Assembly (NCBI GenBank): GCA_022316685.1
Contig: JAKJHU010000084.1
Location: 1,249,001 to 1,313,000, forward strand
From: Progne subis subis
Taxonomy: Eukaryota; Chordata; Aves; Passeriformes; Hirundinidae
Direction of reading: 5' to 3'
Length of the DNA stretch: 64,000 nt
The position numbers and the translations under genes were made by a program. This document shows, piece after piece, positions 24,401 to 36,344 of the stretch (its first letter is position 1; the number at the start of each line of letters is the position of its first letter). Below the pieces are notes generated by a model, which made no database searches, was not told the origin of the DNA, and saw only the letters and a list, made by a program, of their open reading frames with translations.

Positions 24401-25443
24401 CACAAACCAAAGTATGGATTTGAACATTTAAAATTACTCTACCAGTTAAAATAAGAAATTCAGCTGAACAACATTAGTAAAGTTCACTTTATATTGAAAC
24501 TGAATAACTACATTGATGTTTCAAGTAATGAAACTGGAAAACTGAGTATTCTAAAATACTCAGTTTGTGGTGGGGATTTTTTAAAATCATGTGTTAGGAC
24601 CATAAATATTTTAGTAATTTTTTTCTCTTGTTCAAAAGTTGGCTATGCCACCAAAAAAATACCCTCCTCTGGAGGTTATGTTAGAGGACAGCCCAGGCTG
24701 ATATTGATCTGCACAACCTATTTGTATTTTTCAGGCTTTCTGGAAAGGCAGAGTGCTTTTTAGCAGAGCACAGAAGCGAGGAAAAATCCAAAATTGTTTG
24801 TATTTGTAGCAATAAGAATGATCACTGGAGCAATATCAAACATTTACAATCCCCCTTCCTGTCTAGCCTTTTATCAAGTGATTTTCAAATGACTCATGTA
24901 ATTTAAATTCTCCATTAAAAAAGTGACTTGTGTTGCTCTCCGAAGCTTCCAGCTACAAGATATGATTGCAACATGGTTTGTTACATGCAGGAAAGTAATT
25001 GATCAAACCCCAAGTTCCACAGAGCCATCAGTCACACCAGCATCTGAGTGGGAAAAAATGCCATAAATTCACAGGTTCTGAGTTATGTCTGTGCCTTTGT
25101 GTGGGATGAGCAAACTGCTGATAAAAACAGCTGCAAACAAAACTATATCTCAACAATAAAGAGTATTTATTCCTGACAATCTCTGGAGGGTGCAGAGAAG
25201 ACAATTAATGGAAAGGATGCTGTTGAAGTCAGGCAAATCTATACAAATTATGCAGTATCATCGCTTCTCAATTGAACATTAACCCAGAATTTCTGACAAC
25301 CAGCAGAAAACACAGCCCAGTGTTTCAGTGTTCTCAGGACAGCTGCAGTTTTTAGTGGCTGCTTGAGCAGAATTTCCTAAATTCTTGTTATCTGCTGCAG
25401 TGGCTCCATCTTTTCCCACAGATTTGAGAGACTTCTCAGGAAA
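21419..25443. other. Unique AT-rich sequence (4 kb)
   Basis: No repeat family, exon or RNA gene was recognised in this long interval. Open frames are below 90 codons and show no domain. This is one of the two longest repeat-free stretches in the window. Confidence 0.55.
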
Positions 25444-25563
25444 TCTGTGGCTGCCCCATCCCTGGCAGTGTCCAAGGCCAGATTGGACAGGGCTTGGAGC
25501 AGACTGGGATAGTGGAAAATGTCCCTGCCCATGTCAGGGGGTGGCACTGAATGGGCTTTAAGC
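25444..25563 (+). mobile_element. CR1 3' end, type A (plus)
   Basis: Shows 'tctgtggctgccccatccc', 'tccaaggccagattggacag' and 'gtggcactgaatgggcttt'. It stops without the usual tail and is followed 24 bp later by an inverted CR1 segment. Confidence 0.9.
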
Positions 25564-25587
25564 TGTCCTCAGGTGAATTGTCCCTTT

Positions 25588-25735
25588 CCACCTTTCCTGA
25601 AGCACCTTCAGACCCTGGAAGGTGCTGTGAGGTCTCCATGCAACCTTCTCTTCTCCACACTGAACATTCCCAGCTCTCCGAGCCTGGCTCCATGGGGAAG
25701 GTGTTTCAGCCCCCTCAGCAGCTTTGTGACCTCTT
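25588..25735 (-). mobile_element. CR1 internal segment (minus)
   Basis: On the minus strand it reads as the CR1 portion normally found 5' of the 3' end, with 'gctgggaatgttcagtgtgg' and 'gaagagaaggttgcatgg'. No minus-strand CR1 3' end is attached. Together with the plus-strand 3' end at 25444-25563 it forms a tail-to-middle inverted arrangement. Confidence 0.85.
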
Positions 25736-25995
25736 CTAGACTCTCTCTGACAATGCCTGTACCTGTTGGATGGCCTTGTCCTTTCCCTTTTTCTGGGAGA
25801 ACTGCTCTGTTCTGCTGAAGCCACCAAGAGATGGAAAACTACATGGTTTAAGGCCTAAATTTCTATTTAAATCACATTTCCTGTAGCATCAGGATTCCTC
25901 CCAGCCTTGACTCTGGGGGCTGCGTGCCCTCCAACACTGGCAACCAGCCAAGGTCTCCTTAAATCCACAGCCTTGCAACCTTGGCAAAGTTCTCT

Positions 25996-26025
25996 AGGAA
26001 GGAAGGAAGGAAGGAAGGAAGGAAG
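25996..26025. repeat. (GGAA)n microsatellite
   Basis: About seven perfect GGAA units, purine-only on the plus strand. Confidence 0.95.
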
Positions 26026-27464
26026 CAAGCCCCCCAAAACTCTGTTGTTTCTGCAGTTCATGCAAACACATTAATAGGATGAAATTCTATCCTTATCCCA
26101 TGGTGTCCCCAGAGCTCATTTCCAGTTCCTGGGATCTGAGACAGATAAGCACTAATTTCTGAGCAGTGCTCATATGGCAACTGCTAAAGTGGCAGCTCCC
26201 TGACTTAGGTGTTCTGCTAATAACATTTAGTGAGGTTGGCAATCCCATTGATTTCCCATATGTAATAAGGAGAGTGCATTGCTACCTTCCTACTTAAGCT
26301 TTATTAAGCAGGCAGGATATTAGAAGTCAGAACTGATTAATTCAAGGCATAAACAATCAATTTGGGTTTTTGTAGTCTTCTTTTTCATTTTTTTTCCCTG
26401 CTGTCTTTTCCCCAAACACATCCCTATTAGTGCTCTCATTTCTGGTTACACTTGTTTTTCACTTTCCTTTGTGAGTTTTCACATTTATGTTAAAGAATGT
26501 TAGAGAATTAAACACTCATGGTTTTGTCTTGACTTGTGTCATCAGAGTCACACTGAGCTCAAGGGTTTGGTGGCAGACCCTGAAAGGGCTGGAGCAGATG
26601 AACCTTGTGCCATATCCAATTCACATCAATAGTGAAAGTCTTCAAATTATAATATAGTAATGATAAAATAGGTGTGTGTTCTGTAGACTCAAATTAGGGT
26701 TTTTTTACGACAGACATAAGGGAAACATTTATTCTCTTTACTTTGCATCTATTTTAAGGTCAAGAGCAGCCAGGGAGTAGCCTGTAATTTAGGCAGGCCC
26801 ATTTCAGGGTCCTTGGGGGGAAATTTGTTTCTAAGTAGAAAGTGCCTTTTAAACTCTCCTAATTTAAATAGAAGTACCTCCTAATGTCCTCCTTGCTCAA
26901 TAAACTTCTACTGGAAATGCAGCATTCTTTTCTCATTATTACTTATGGGAAATCAAGGGAGTTGCTAACCCCTGGATATGGCATTGCCACAGCCAGAGGA
27001 GCCAGGATGTGCCAGCGCAGCAGTTGCCATAGGAGCACTCTTTAGAATCACTAATTTGTCACAGGATTGGAGTGGGAATGAGCACCTGGAGTGTGACTTG
27101 ATAATGATGGAGCTCTGTTCAGGTAATGAGCCTGCTGCCTCAGTGGAGCTCATTTTTATAGCTTCAGGTAACTTCAAAAGAGGCCACTCACTGGCAATGT
27201 TGGAAACATAAATAGAGATATCTACATTTATTCAAGTTTTTAGTGGGTACACATAACATTGCATATACAAAAAAATATATATATTTTACTACTTGAAGAC
27301 AGCAGTGAAACAATAGAAAGATCACGAGAAGGGTAAGAAAAAGGGCAAATCTGCCCCATGGCAATTTTCTTTGCCATGTTTATAAGAGAAAAACTAAAGT
27401 AAAGGCAGTATGATTATAATAAAGGTGATTAAATAGAAAAACAAAGCAAAAGTGCAAATCATTA

Positions 27465-27560
27465 CGACGTAAGAGTCTCGAGCCGGTTTGGGGTGCAATG
27501 GGACGTGGTAGCCCGGTCATGTCACAGGTCACCAGGTGTTCCTGTGCCGATGTCTCAAAC
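27465..27560 (-). other. CpG-bearing LTR-like patch
   Basis: A ~95-bp patch with about eight CpGs ('acgacgtaagagtctcgagc', 'gggacgtggtagcccgg') lies in AT-rich DNA. On the minus strand it is followed by T-rich sequence and an 'atttaatcacctttattat' stretch, giving a loosely LTR R/U5-like layout. I could not define TG...CA ends or a target duplication, so identity is open. Confidence 0.3.
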
Positions 27561-29003
27561 ACCACGTTAAAAAGCCCAGGGCACTGTGATAAACCCTGTC
27601 AGCTCCTGAGCAAGTTATGATTCTCAATTTCTGCTTTCCTTCAACACCTCCTGAAATAGCCTTGGACCATCTGACAGGTTGTTTGACTCCGTCTGACAGC
27701 TGCTCTGAAATCCCAAGAGATTTTACAGCTCAAGACACCTCTGTCCACCTATTCATTTTTTTCCTTCAGACTGTGTAGTTCTATCTTTCCCTGCATGCTG
27801 CACTACAACAAGACATCTCTCTCTTGGTGTTTTACATTTTCTGTTATGGTTTTCCTGGGAGAATCCTTTGTTGCCAACCATTACAGAAATCCCATTCCTG
27901 CTCTCTTCCTAGGGGATTCCTCACACTCCTTTCAGACAACTGAATTTGTCCATGGCAGTCAGTAAAGGGATTATGTCAGGCTACTTCTCTAATAACACGG
28001 GGTTTATTCTCCTCTGACTGAAGCAATCAAGGACTGAGTCTTCTTTTTCTAAAGGTGCAGTTAGAATTTCTATGGAATAAATAGTGGAGGTGATGTGGCA
28101 AAGGAATAGAGCTTATAATGACAGGAGGAAAGAAATATGATTAAAACCACAGCCACAAGAAAAGGCTGAAACATTTAATTACAAACTGCGAAAGATATCA
28201 GAGTCGGGTGGGGCTGGTGGCATGATATAATAAAGAAACAAAGACTGAGAATTCATTATATGGCTTATTGACCTTGGAACATCCTGAGCTGCTTTCTGGC
28301 AGCACTAAAACAAGCCTTTAGGTTTACAGTTAAATCCCTGGGTGATATTTGTGACATTTTCTATCATCCTCACAAGCTTCCTTCCGATTACAACTTGTGA
28401 TTCTCTGCGTTCAGTGTGTAAGTCCATCCTTTACGCCTTCCAACTCCCCAAAGGCTTCTTTCTCTTGTTGTGCTCAGATACTATGTTTCAAACCACTAAT
28501 TTCTTCAAGGCATCCCAAAATCACAGGATCATTTTTTCTTCATATTGACTCTGCCCAAGTGGAAAGAAATTATTCCTGTTTCATGATGTTCTTCACACTG
28601 GGGTTCAGAAGTTAAACCTGTGGGGCGTGGGTTTGTTTGGGTTCTTGAGGTAGAAGGGGGAGGAAGGTCCTGTCTCCTCCTCACATCAGATTTTCCATCT
28701 CTTTCTATGATATTTAACTTTATTAAATGAACTGAATCAGTGGTTTTGCTGAGATAAAAACACTTTCTGATGTTACAACAAAGAAATCATTGTGGCCTTT
28801 AGGGGAAGAGGGATACAACGACTTGTAGCTCCCTGATCTGGACACTCCCTCCTGCCATTCTTCAGTTCTTTTTAACCATCCTCAGAAAGTCAGTAAACAT
28901 CCTTGAGTAATTCTGATGGAACTTTTCCTGAATTCATAACCCCAAAACGTTCTTCAAGCGCTGGAGTAAACCTTTAATGTCCTTAAAAGGGTCTCTTCTC
29001 TTG

Positions 29004-29060
29004 AAAAAAAAAAAAAACCAAAAAACACACCCAAACAAAACAAACAAACAAACCCACCCA
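29004..29060. repeat. A/C-rich simple repeat
   Basis: Poly(A) passing into (CAAA)n and 'ccaccca' units, with only A and C on the plus strand. Confidence 0.92.
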
Positions 29061-29510
29061 ACGTATTTAGAGTCAGAAAGCAGAAAGAAACTGTAAAATC
29101 ATGTTTTTTCACAGTCCAAATAAATCAAAATCACTTAATTATAGCAAATGTCAACATCAATCATACTAATTAGAGTGCTATAGCAATACATGAATCAATA
29201 AAGACCTAAGAACAGTTGGATGAACACAGTTAATGAACTCTTTCCTGTTTTCCAATAAGAGAAAAGCTCAAAAATTCACAAGATGCATTTATCTGTTGAA
29301 TTTTTATGCATTGATTTTATTCCAAAAGCAACAACCCAGTGAGAGGCCTTTAGAGCTTTTCCTCCAGAACTACCCTGCACTGATCAGACTTTGATATAAA
29401 TGAGCTATAAAGAGATAAAGAGATAAAGAGTGCATTGAAGTGTCTAAAGTGGAGGTTTTGAGTTGCTTTCTTTCACTTGCAAACACTATCAGAGCTCTTG
29501 CCGACGGCAC

Positions 29511-29727
29511 TGTTGTGGACTGTCCCTGGCTGGTCACCAGGGGCCTCTTTATCACTCCTCCATCAACAGCACCAGGGAGGAAATATGGTGAAAACCTCTC
29601 CCGGGTGAAGATGAGGACAGGGAGATCTCTCACCTATTAGTGTCACAAGCAAAAGTCTTGACTTGGGGAGTATTTTAATTTATTGCCCAATTACTTGTAA
29701 CAGAGGTGGAGAGTACGAGATACAACA
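29511..29727 (-). mobile_element. ERVL-like LTR (minus), ~217 bp
   Basis: On the plus strand the element runs from 'tgttgtggactg' to 'gagatacaaca', giving perfect terminal TGTTGT/ACAACA. The U5 end carries the avian ERV signature 'ccctggctgg' and, on the minus strand, 'gagatctccctgtcctcatc'. A minus-strand AATAAA lies at 29679-29684. No matching target duplication was found, as expected if internal sequence is still attached on the right and the element is otherwise broken. The family is inferred from memory of avian ERVL-type LTRs. Confidence 0.7.
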
Positions 29728-29890
29728 AAACTAAAATCCCCTTCCTCCCACCCTCCCTTCTTCCCAGGCTCAGCATCATTCCTGATTCTTCTTCCTCCTC
29801 TGCCCAAGCGGTCCATTCTTTGTCATGCATACACTTCATCAGTGTCCTCCTAATGTTTATGGCAGTGCCCTCGATGAAATCATGAATCAT
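29728..29890 (-). mobile_element. ERV internal 3' remnant with polypurine tract (minus)
   Basis: Directly 5' of the LTR on the minus strand lies a purine run (complement of 29738-29765), positioned like a retroviral polypurine tract that primes plus-strand synthesis. Beyond it an open frame of about 70 codons (29675-29890) with a Glu-rich stretch runs into the LTR. It is too short and degraded to assign to a retroviral protein. Nothing else of the provirus is recognisable further right. Confidence 0.45.
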
Positions 29891-31023
29891 TGCCCTTCTA
29901 AGATATAATCCATAGATTCAGCGGCTCATGTTCCCTCAAGGTACGACTTAAATGAGGTAAATGCGTTACACAGCTTTACCAGAGATCTGTACAGGTCATT
30001 TCCATATTGCTATGTGAACATGTATGGCTTTTTCATAAATATACACATTTTTTTTTTAAGTTCAGAAATGAATACTAAGAATAATAATAGTTAGATCTTG
30101 TCTTGGGCAGCATCAACATGTCTGAATTCCCCAGCAGACTCACACTGGCTACTCAAAACTTTTATCATCTTGAAGATATAAATGGGATTTTGGTTTCTCT
30201 TTCTCTTGGGTTTTATTTCAGTTGAGTATTTAAAGCATTTTTCAAAGATTACTCTTACAGGTTTTTTGGTTTTTTTTGTTTTTTTTTTTTTCCCTTTAAA
30301 CATTTTCCTTCAGCTTTAATGAAACAGTATGGATACCGCTTCCTTTCACCATGAAGGAAAGATGAAGCATCACATTGGCCCTGTCTCCTGCTCTGTTTTG
30401 CCCTTCTTGTTCTCTTATGTCTTAATTTCCCCAAATATAAACAGAAAATAATGCCCATATACATATTTGCTCTGGAGATTATTTCTACTGAAATTTTGGC
30501 TGTGAAACTCAGCAATCCCTAAACACTTTGCTTTTTTAGAACAGTGTAGTGTAACAACTTCAGAATTCCCCTGCAGTTAGGGGAAAGCCATAACTGAAAT
30601 GAAGCCTAGTACATAATGGGCAATACTAAAACAGCTCACAATTACTGTAATTTTACATTTAACTCACTCTCATCTTATAGGAAAAAAAAAAAATCAAGCT
30701 GTAGCTCCTTGTGCTGTATACCTTTGTACAGCTTCCATTAGAAAATGTACAAACAGCCTTGTTATGTGAGACAAAAAACACTTCCCAAAATGTCATCTCA
30801 AGCTCATTACAGAGAGAATGAGAAAGCTCTCTAATGTAATTGCTCTTTCTTCATAACAAAGGCAAAAATCACCTGTTCCTTGGAGTCTGAAACGAGTTGT
30901 GATTGGAGTTGGATGAAGTGCTGCTGATGAATATTCACTTGCACTGGCTGTGCGTGTGTAAGCCTGTGTTAAAATGTGTAAATTTAGTCTGCACTGATCA
31001 TTTCTAGTCATCAGATGAGGAAA
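29891..31023. other. Unique AT-rich sequence
   Basis: No repeat family or exon was recognised. T-rich runs occur near 30263-30292. Confidence 0.5.
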
Positions 31024-31352
31024 ATCATGGAATTATAAAACCATGTAACGGTTTGGGTTGGAAGGGACTTTAAAGCCCATCCAGTGCCACCCCCTGCCAT
31101 GGACAGGGACATCTCCCACTAGCCCAGGTGCCCCCAAGCCCTGTCCAGCCTGGCCTTGGACACTTACAGGGATGGAGTAAACACAGATTCTCTGGGCACC
31201 CTGTTCCAGGGCCTCCCCACCCTCACCGGGAACAATTCCTTCCCAATATCCCATCTGTCCCTACTCTCTTTCAGTCCGAAGCCGTTGCCCATTGTCCTGT
31301 CCCTCCTGGCCCCTGTAAAAATTCCTTCTCCAGCTTTTTTCTAAGCTCCCTT
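31024..31352 (-). mobile_element. CR1 3' half, type A (minus)
   Basis: The plus strand shows 'tttgggttggaagggacttt', 'aaagcccatccagtgccacc', 'cctggccttggacactta', 'gggaacaattccttccca' and 'ctgtccctcctggcccctg'. A small deletion replaces the usual 'ggatccaggggcagccac'. It faces the plus-strand CR1 at 31809. Confidence 0.94.
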
Positions 31353-31808
31353 CCATTCCACACTTAGTCATCTGAAGTCAATGTCAAACTTACATAAAGC
31401 CGTAGCCCACCTTGTGTGATCATTTAAATAGAAAAAACCTTCTGTCACTGATAGCAATATTGGTTTTTATTAGTTTTGCTTGAGTCAATTGAACTGTGCC
31501 ATAGATGGATCATTCCTCAACTATAATTTGAGGGTTTCTTTCAGTTTCTAGAAGGATTAGATCAGACTCGCTGGGTTTGTCTCATGTGTGCACCTGCTAT
31601 GGACACACACACTGGGCCACTTAAGAAATTGTGAATTTAGGAGGGAGTCCAAATGGACCTTCCTGTTTGCTGCCCATGTGTCTGTGAGATGTCACATTCA
31701 TAGGTCCTAGAGAGAGTTTAGAGGTGGCAAAGTCCCACATATATCTGGGGAAAAAACTCTGGTGTAAAAATTATGCTGAAAACTGAAAGCCCTCAGTGAC
31801 TGTGAGAT
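31353..31808. other. Spacer between inverted CR1 copies
   Basis: 456 bp of unique sequence with nothing recognised. Confidence 0.5.
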
Positions 31809-32148
31809 TGCTGACCTTATTGTGGCCTTTCAGTGCTTAAAGGAAACTCATGTAGAGGAGGTGAAGGGAAGCTTTTTACAGAACGGGATGGTGGAACAGT
31901 TTTAAACTAAAAGAGGGGAGATTCCAATTGGATTGCAGGAGAAAATTGTTCCCTGTGAGAGTGGTGAGGCCCTGGCACAGGGTGCCCAGAGAAGCTGTGG
32001 ATGCCCCTGGATCCCTGGAAGTGTCCAAGACCAGGCTGGACAGGGCTTGGAGCAGCCTGGGCTAGTGGAAGGTGTCCCTGCCTGTGGCACAGGGTGGGAC
32101 TGGATAGGCTTTAAGGTCCCTTCCAACCCAAACCATTCCATGACTATA
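31809..32148 (+). mobile_element. CR1 3' half, type A (plus)
   Basis: Shows 'ttattgtggcctttcagtgc', 'ggtgaggccctggcacaggg', 'tgcccagagaagctgtgg', 'cagcctgggctagtggaagg' and 'cccttccaacccaaaccatt', then a short tail. The frames here (up to 135 codons) are repeat-derived. Confidence 0.95.
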
Positions 32149-33602
32149 TACACCATTCAGTGTCTTATTATCTTTCATTACTCCTTTGTTCACTTTGGTC
32201 CAATCCTCTTTTGGTACTATGCTGGGAGTAAAACAGGACCTGTTGTTCAGAGGAAATATTTAATGACTACTAAGCACCTAGGTCAGGGCTGCAGTTGCAT
32301 GATTATGCTTGATTTTAAGCAGGATCCTTCCTTTCTCTGATTTTTGCCTTGGCACGAGCAGATAAACCCTCATTTATCAGAATATAAAAATACAAGTAAA
32401 GCAAACACACTAAATACTTTAGAAGATGGAGCTTTATGAATTGTCAACAATTCCAAAGCTTTTCAGGCAAAACACAAAATCTTTGAAAGTCTTTGCTTGG
32501 TTGGGTTTTGCATGTTTTATTTTTTTTTTCATAATGCTCAGATGCTCCAAAAATACTTTCACAATATGAGACCTAATTCAAAAGCAGAAGAAATTCATCT
32601 GTGACAATCCAAAATCCAGGGCATTACAAACCCTGCTCATGGAGCCTGATTCTAGAATCATCTATCACTTCAAGTGTTGTGACTTCTCTCATTGGTGACA
32701 TAGTTTGTAATAGGCTGAAAATAATAAGTATCAAGCAGAGTCAGATGAACATGCAGGCTAGGACAGAACTATGGATCCTTGCATCCAATGTAATTAGTGC
32801 TGCAATGTGCTAACCATGGAAATGAAACTGGTAATAAAATAGGAATGTTATTTTCCATGACACAAATGAGCAGCCTGCATACTTTAACAACCACCTAATG
32901 AGTTTAGAAGCAATGAAATCCTTTACTAGTATTAGGAATATAGCAGAATTATATTTACCTCAGGTGTTTTTCTCCTCCAATGTTAATTAGAAAAATAAAA
33001 GGAGAACTATAAGGAAAAAAAAAAACAAAACAACAAATTTAAGCTAATTTATCTGTCTCAGAAACAAAAGTCGTAGCATGTTTATTCTTGAGAAAATTAT
33101 TAAAAAACCTTATTAAACAAATGAGACAAACACTGCACATTAAAATTTTGTATTGTTTGTATTCTGAATGAAAGCAAGAGATTAATGAGATGTAATATAA
33201 TTAGAGAGATGTGGTGTAACCCCCAGGGCAGGTCCCTCTGTAGAACACAGCCTGGCCAGGATTCAGCGGTATTTTTACACTAAAAATCAATACATCTCTA
33301 GACCCATTTCTTTTCATCAGAGCGCTGCTGAAGTGTCCTGCTCAAAAGCAGGTTTTTAAAGGTTGCCACACTTTTTAGTTTGCTTCTTCATGAATTTGGA
33401 AAGTACCCTGCTCTCACAGCTCCGTCCTGCAAGCCAGGAACATGGGGGAAGATCTGCCAGGCCCAAGTCTTTTGTACTCCCTACATTACACAAACTGCTA
33501 CAATTCCCTTTTCTTACCAAAAACAAAATTAAAAAAACAAAACAAAACAAAACCAAAAGAAAAAAACAAAAACAAAACAAAACAAAAAACACAAAACCCC
33601 AC

Positions 33603-33633
<31 letters not shown>

Positions 33634-35726
33634 AGAGAAAGAGAGAGAAATGTGGTTAATTCAACCCACAGGAATAAGGAATAGAGGTAATCTAGATGTT
33701 TAAGTAATACAAGAGAAAAAGCTTTTTTATTTTTTGGTACTAGCGGTGCTCTGCCTTTGTCAGTGTTCAACTCCTGACCTGCTGTATGTCAGCATAATAC
33801 TCCATATCAGGGGACATTTTAACCCCAAATGTTTCAGTTTTCCAATTTCACCTTTTAATAGCAAACAAGACTTTTTACAATGATTAGCAGTGTTGGGGTT
33901 AGATGGATTCAAAATGTTTAGGAGTAAACAAGTTGCCATTCAAATACAATTGAGTTATATATTCCCCTTTTCCCAGGTTGATAACACATGATTTTTCAGT
34001 GAACTTGTTCACTTTTTCTGTTCAGTTTGTTCCGAGTAAGATTAGTGCACAGTGATGTTCAGTCGTGCTTTGACTTGCTTGACTCCTCTGATCCTGTTGA
34101 GCCTGGTATCCTAAAATGAAGTATAAAAGCTCTCCTTCTCAGGGAGAGAAAAATTAGATTCTAAAACTGACCCTTGTTCAACAAAACTCTTACAGACAGA
34201 GGGGTATCAGCCATGCCATCTGCATTTGGATTGTGTTTTCTCCCTCTTTCCATAATAAGGAGGTGTGAAACATGTTAACCTTGAAGTTTGACCCATTTTT
34301 CTCTCACACTTGCGTGCTCCCAGAAAGTACACAGATATTTGACCTTCTCAGGTGCTCCATTATTCCACACGTAGCCTGTGACAGCCAGAGTTTTCCATGA
34401 GATGGAGTGTGCCTTGACTCCTGTTACAGGAATCAGTTTTCAAGCTAAAATATTTCTCCAGAGAAGTGTCATGATACAATCTTGGCAGCCCATTTATTCT
34501 CTGGCGACTCCTCTTTCCAAGAGCATCTATGAATGTATTCATAGACAATATTTCACCCTGAAACTGCTTGGAAAGGATGCGGAACAGAGTGCCCTATTTT
34601 CATGCTGAAAAATATGCAGCTAGAAGAGGCTCCCTTCTTTGCTCAGCACTCCCAGCAGTTGTACACCCTGTTCTGCCACGAGACTCTTATCCATGCTCTT
34701 GTCACTGAGTGCATCAGAGAAAAATAACTTTATTCATAAATTATAGTTTCATTTTCAGTGATCCCAATGTGATTGCTCTGGACTAAGCAATCATCATAAG
34801 TTGCTCTTGTATCACGTATTGCAAAGAATGAATATTTTTTTCAGTTGGGAAGAGAGATATTGATGCTTTTAATTTAGCAAAAAGAAAATGCACGTACAAG
34901 TCTGTTCTTTGGTTGTTCTCTGAAGTGTGTGGCTGAGAGAAATTGTTTTTTCCAGGTGCTTTTTGTCATTTGTCCCTCTTTCAGAACTCCTATTTTATTA
35001 AGTGCAAAGGGCTTGCTTACTCAAGGGTCATACACTGTGAGTACAACCGAATGAATTCTGAGTAATAAAAGATGACAGCCCCTCTGGACTTCATTTAAAG
35101 TTTGCTGCTCAAGAGGCTGGAAACTTGCTGTGGTTTTGCTCCTTCTTCAAGTATTCCCAAAACCTCCAACCTCAACAGATCACTTGGGAGCCTGAAATGA
35201 TAGGTCTGTTGCCTACCAGCCTTGGAGCTGAGAGGAGGGAAATTGAGGTCTCGACCTGGATGTCCAAGTCTGTATGGAAAAGGCTACTCACCAAATGCCA
35301 TCTATATTAGGATCTCTCCTGCTTATTTCAGCTTGTTGGGAAATTACATGTTCAGTAAGTGTTGTCCTTGAAGTGTCTCCAAGACTTGCTGAACCTCAGC
35401 GTTAACCTTTCACTGGCCCTGAAAATCGACCATTTTATTTCTCCTTCTTTGTTTTCCACCTCTTTCAGCTGGTTTCTAATCCAGGCAGACCTTCACCTCC
35501 CACCTCAGCACTGCTTCCTTCTCACAATCTCCTTCTGGGAAGGACTTTGCTGCGGACTTTTTGAAAGTCCAGACAAATTGTGCCAACTTTTCCCTTCATC
35601 CTCTCCTTTCTAGACTTTCCAGGGACTGTAGTGGGTCAGCAACGAGGTGAGATGTGCAGTGTTGAGCTCTCAGTCAGCACAGCCAAACCATCAGCAATCT
35701 TTCAAGGGTTCAAACTGGGAAAATGT
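32149..35726. other. Mostly unique AT-rich sequence
   Basis: No gene was recognised. The A-rich tract at 33518-33650 is annotated separately; open frames are short and unremarkable. Confidence 0.55.
33518..33650. repeat. A-rich tract with A28 and (GA)n
   Basis: (AAAAC)n-like units run into an uninterrupted 28-A homopolymer (33603-33630) and then 'gagagagaaagagagagaaa'. Lys-rich frames through it are compositional. Confidence 0.95.
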
Positions 35727-35985
35727 AGAATCATAGAATCATTAAGATTAAGGAAAAAGTATCTAAAAATACCAAGTTCAACTTTTGATAAATCCCACCA
35801 AGCCCAGTAAATTGTTTCATAAATTGTCACGTCCATTCATTTTTTGGACATCTCCAGGGATGGCAACTCTACCACTGTCCTGGGCAGCCTGTTTCAGTGC
35901 TCACCCACTCCTTCAGTGAAGAAATTTTCCCTAATACCCAACCAGAACCTCACCTGGTGCAATGTGAGGACATTTCCCCAGGAAG
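35727..35985 (-). mobile_element. CR1 3' fragment (minus), old
   Basis: The plus strand shows 'agaatcatagaatcattaag', 'catctccagggatggcaact', 'ccactgtcctgggcagcctg' and 'tcagtgaagaaattttccct', an older CR1 3' region related to the copy at 61.5 kb. It is markedly diverged. Confidence 0.85.
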
Positions 35986-36301
35986 AAGCAGGAGCTTAGC
36001 CTGAAAGTGTAATTTGGTACCCGATGAATGACTTTTCCTCCTGGTAAAATAAAACCTGGTGGTTTGGATCAAAGAGATTATTTTCTTTGAAAAAATACGT
36101 TGCAGTGGGTTTTGTGAATCCAGATACACCTAAAGGTTTCTTCTTGCTTGATGATAGCATCAAGCCCAGTGAAGACACAAGACACTAACAGAAAACATGA
36201 GAAGCTCTCTTGGAGTGAGAGTGGAGTAGATTCATGGATAAGGAATAGGGCAGTTAGGTCAGATATGTTAAAAAATATGTTTTAACTTCTTTAAGTTTTC
36301 C

Positions 36302-36344
<43 letters not shown>

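Larger units (their letters stand above)
25736..29510. other. Mostly unique sequence
   Basis: No gene was recognised. It contains a GGAA microsatellite, an A/C-rich tract and a CpG-bearing patch (annotated separately). The balanced AT-rich sequence around 26200-26360 shows no repeat signature. Confidence 0.5.

Noticed and set aside
33356..33770. Lys/Asn-rich and Phe-rich frames
   Set aside because: Translations of an A-rich simple repeat and A28.
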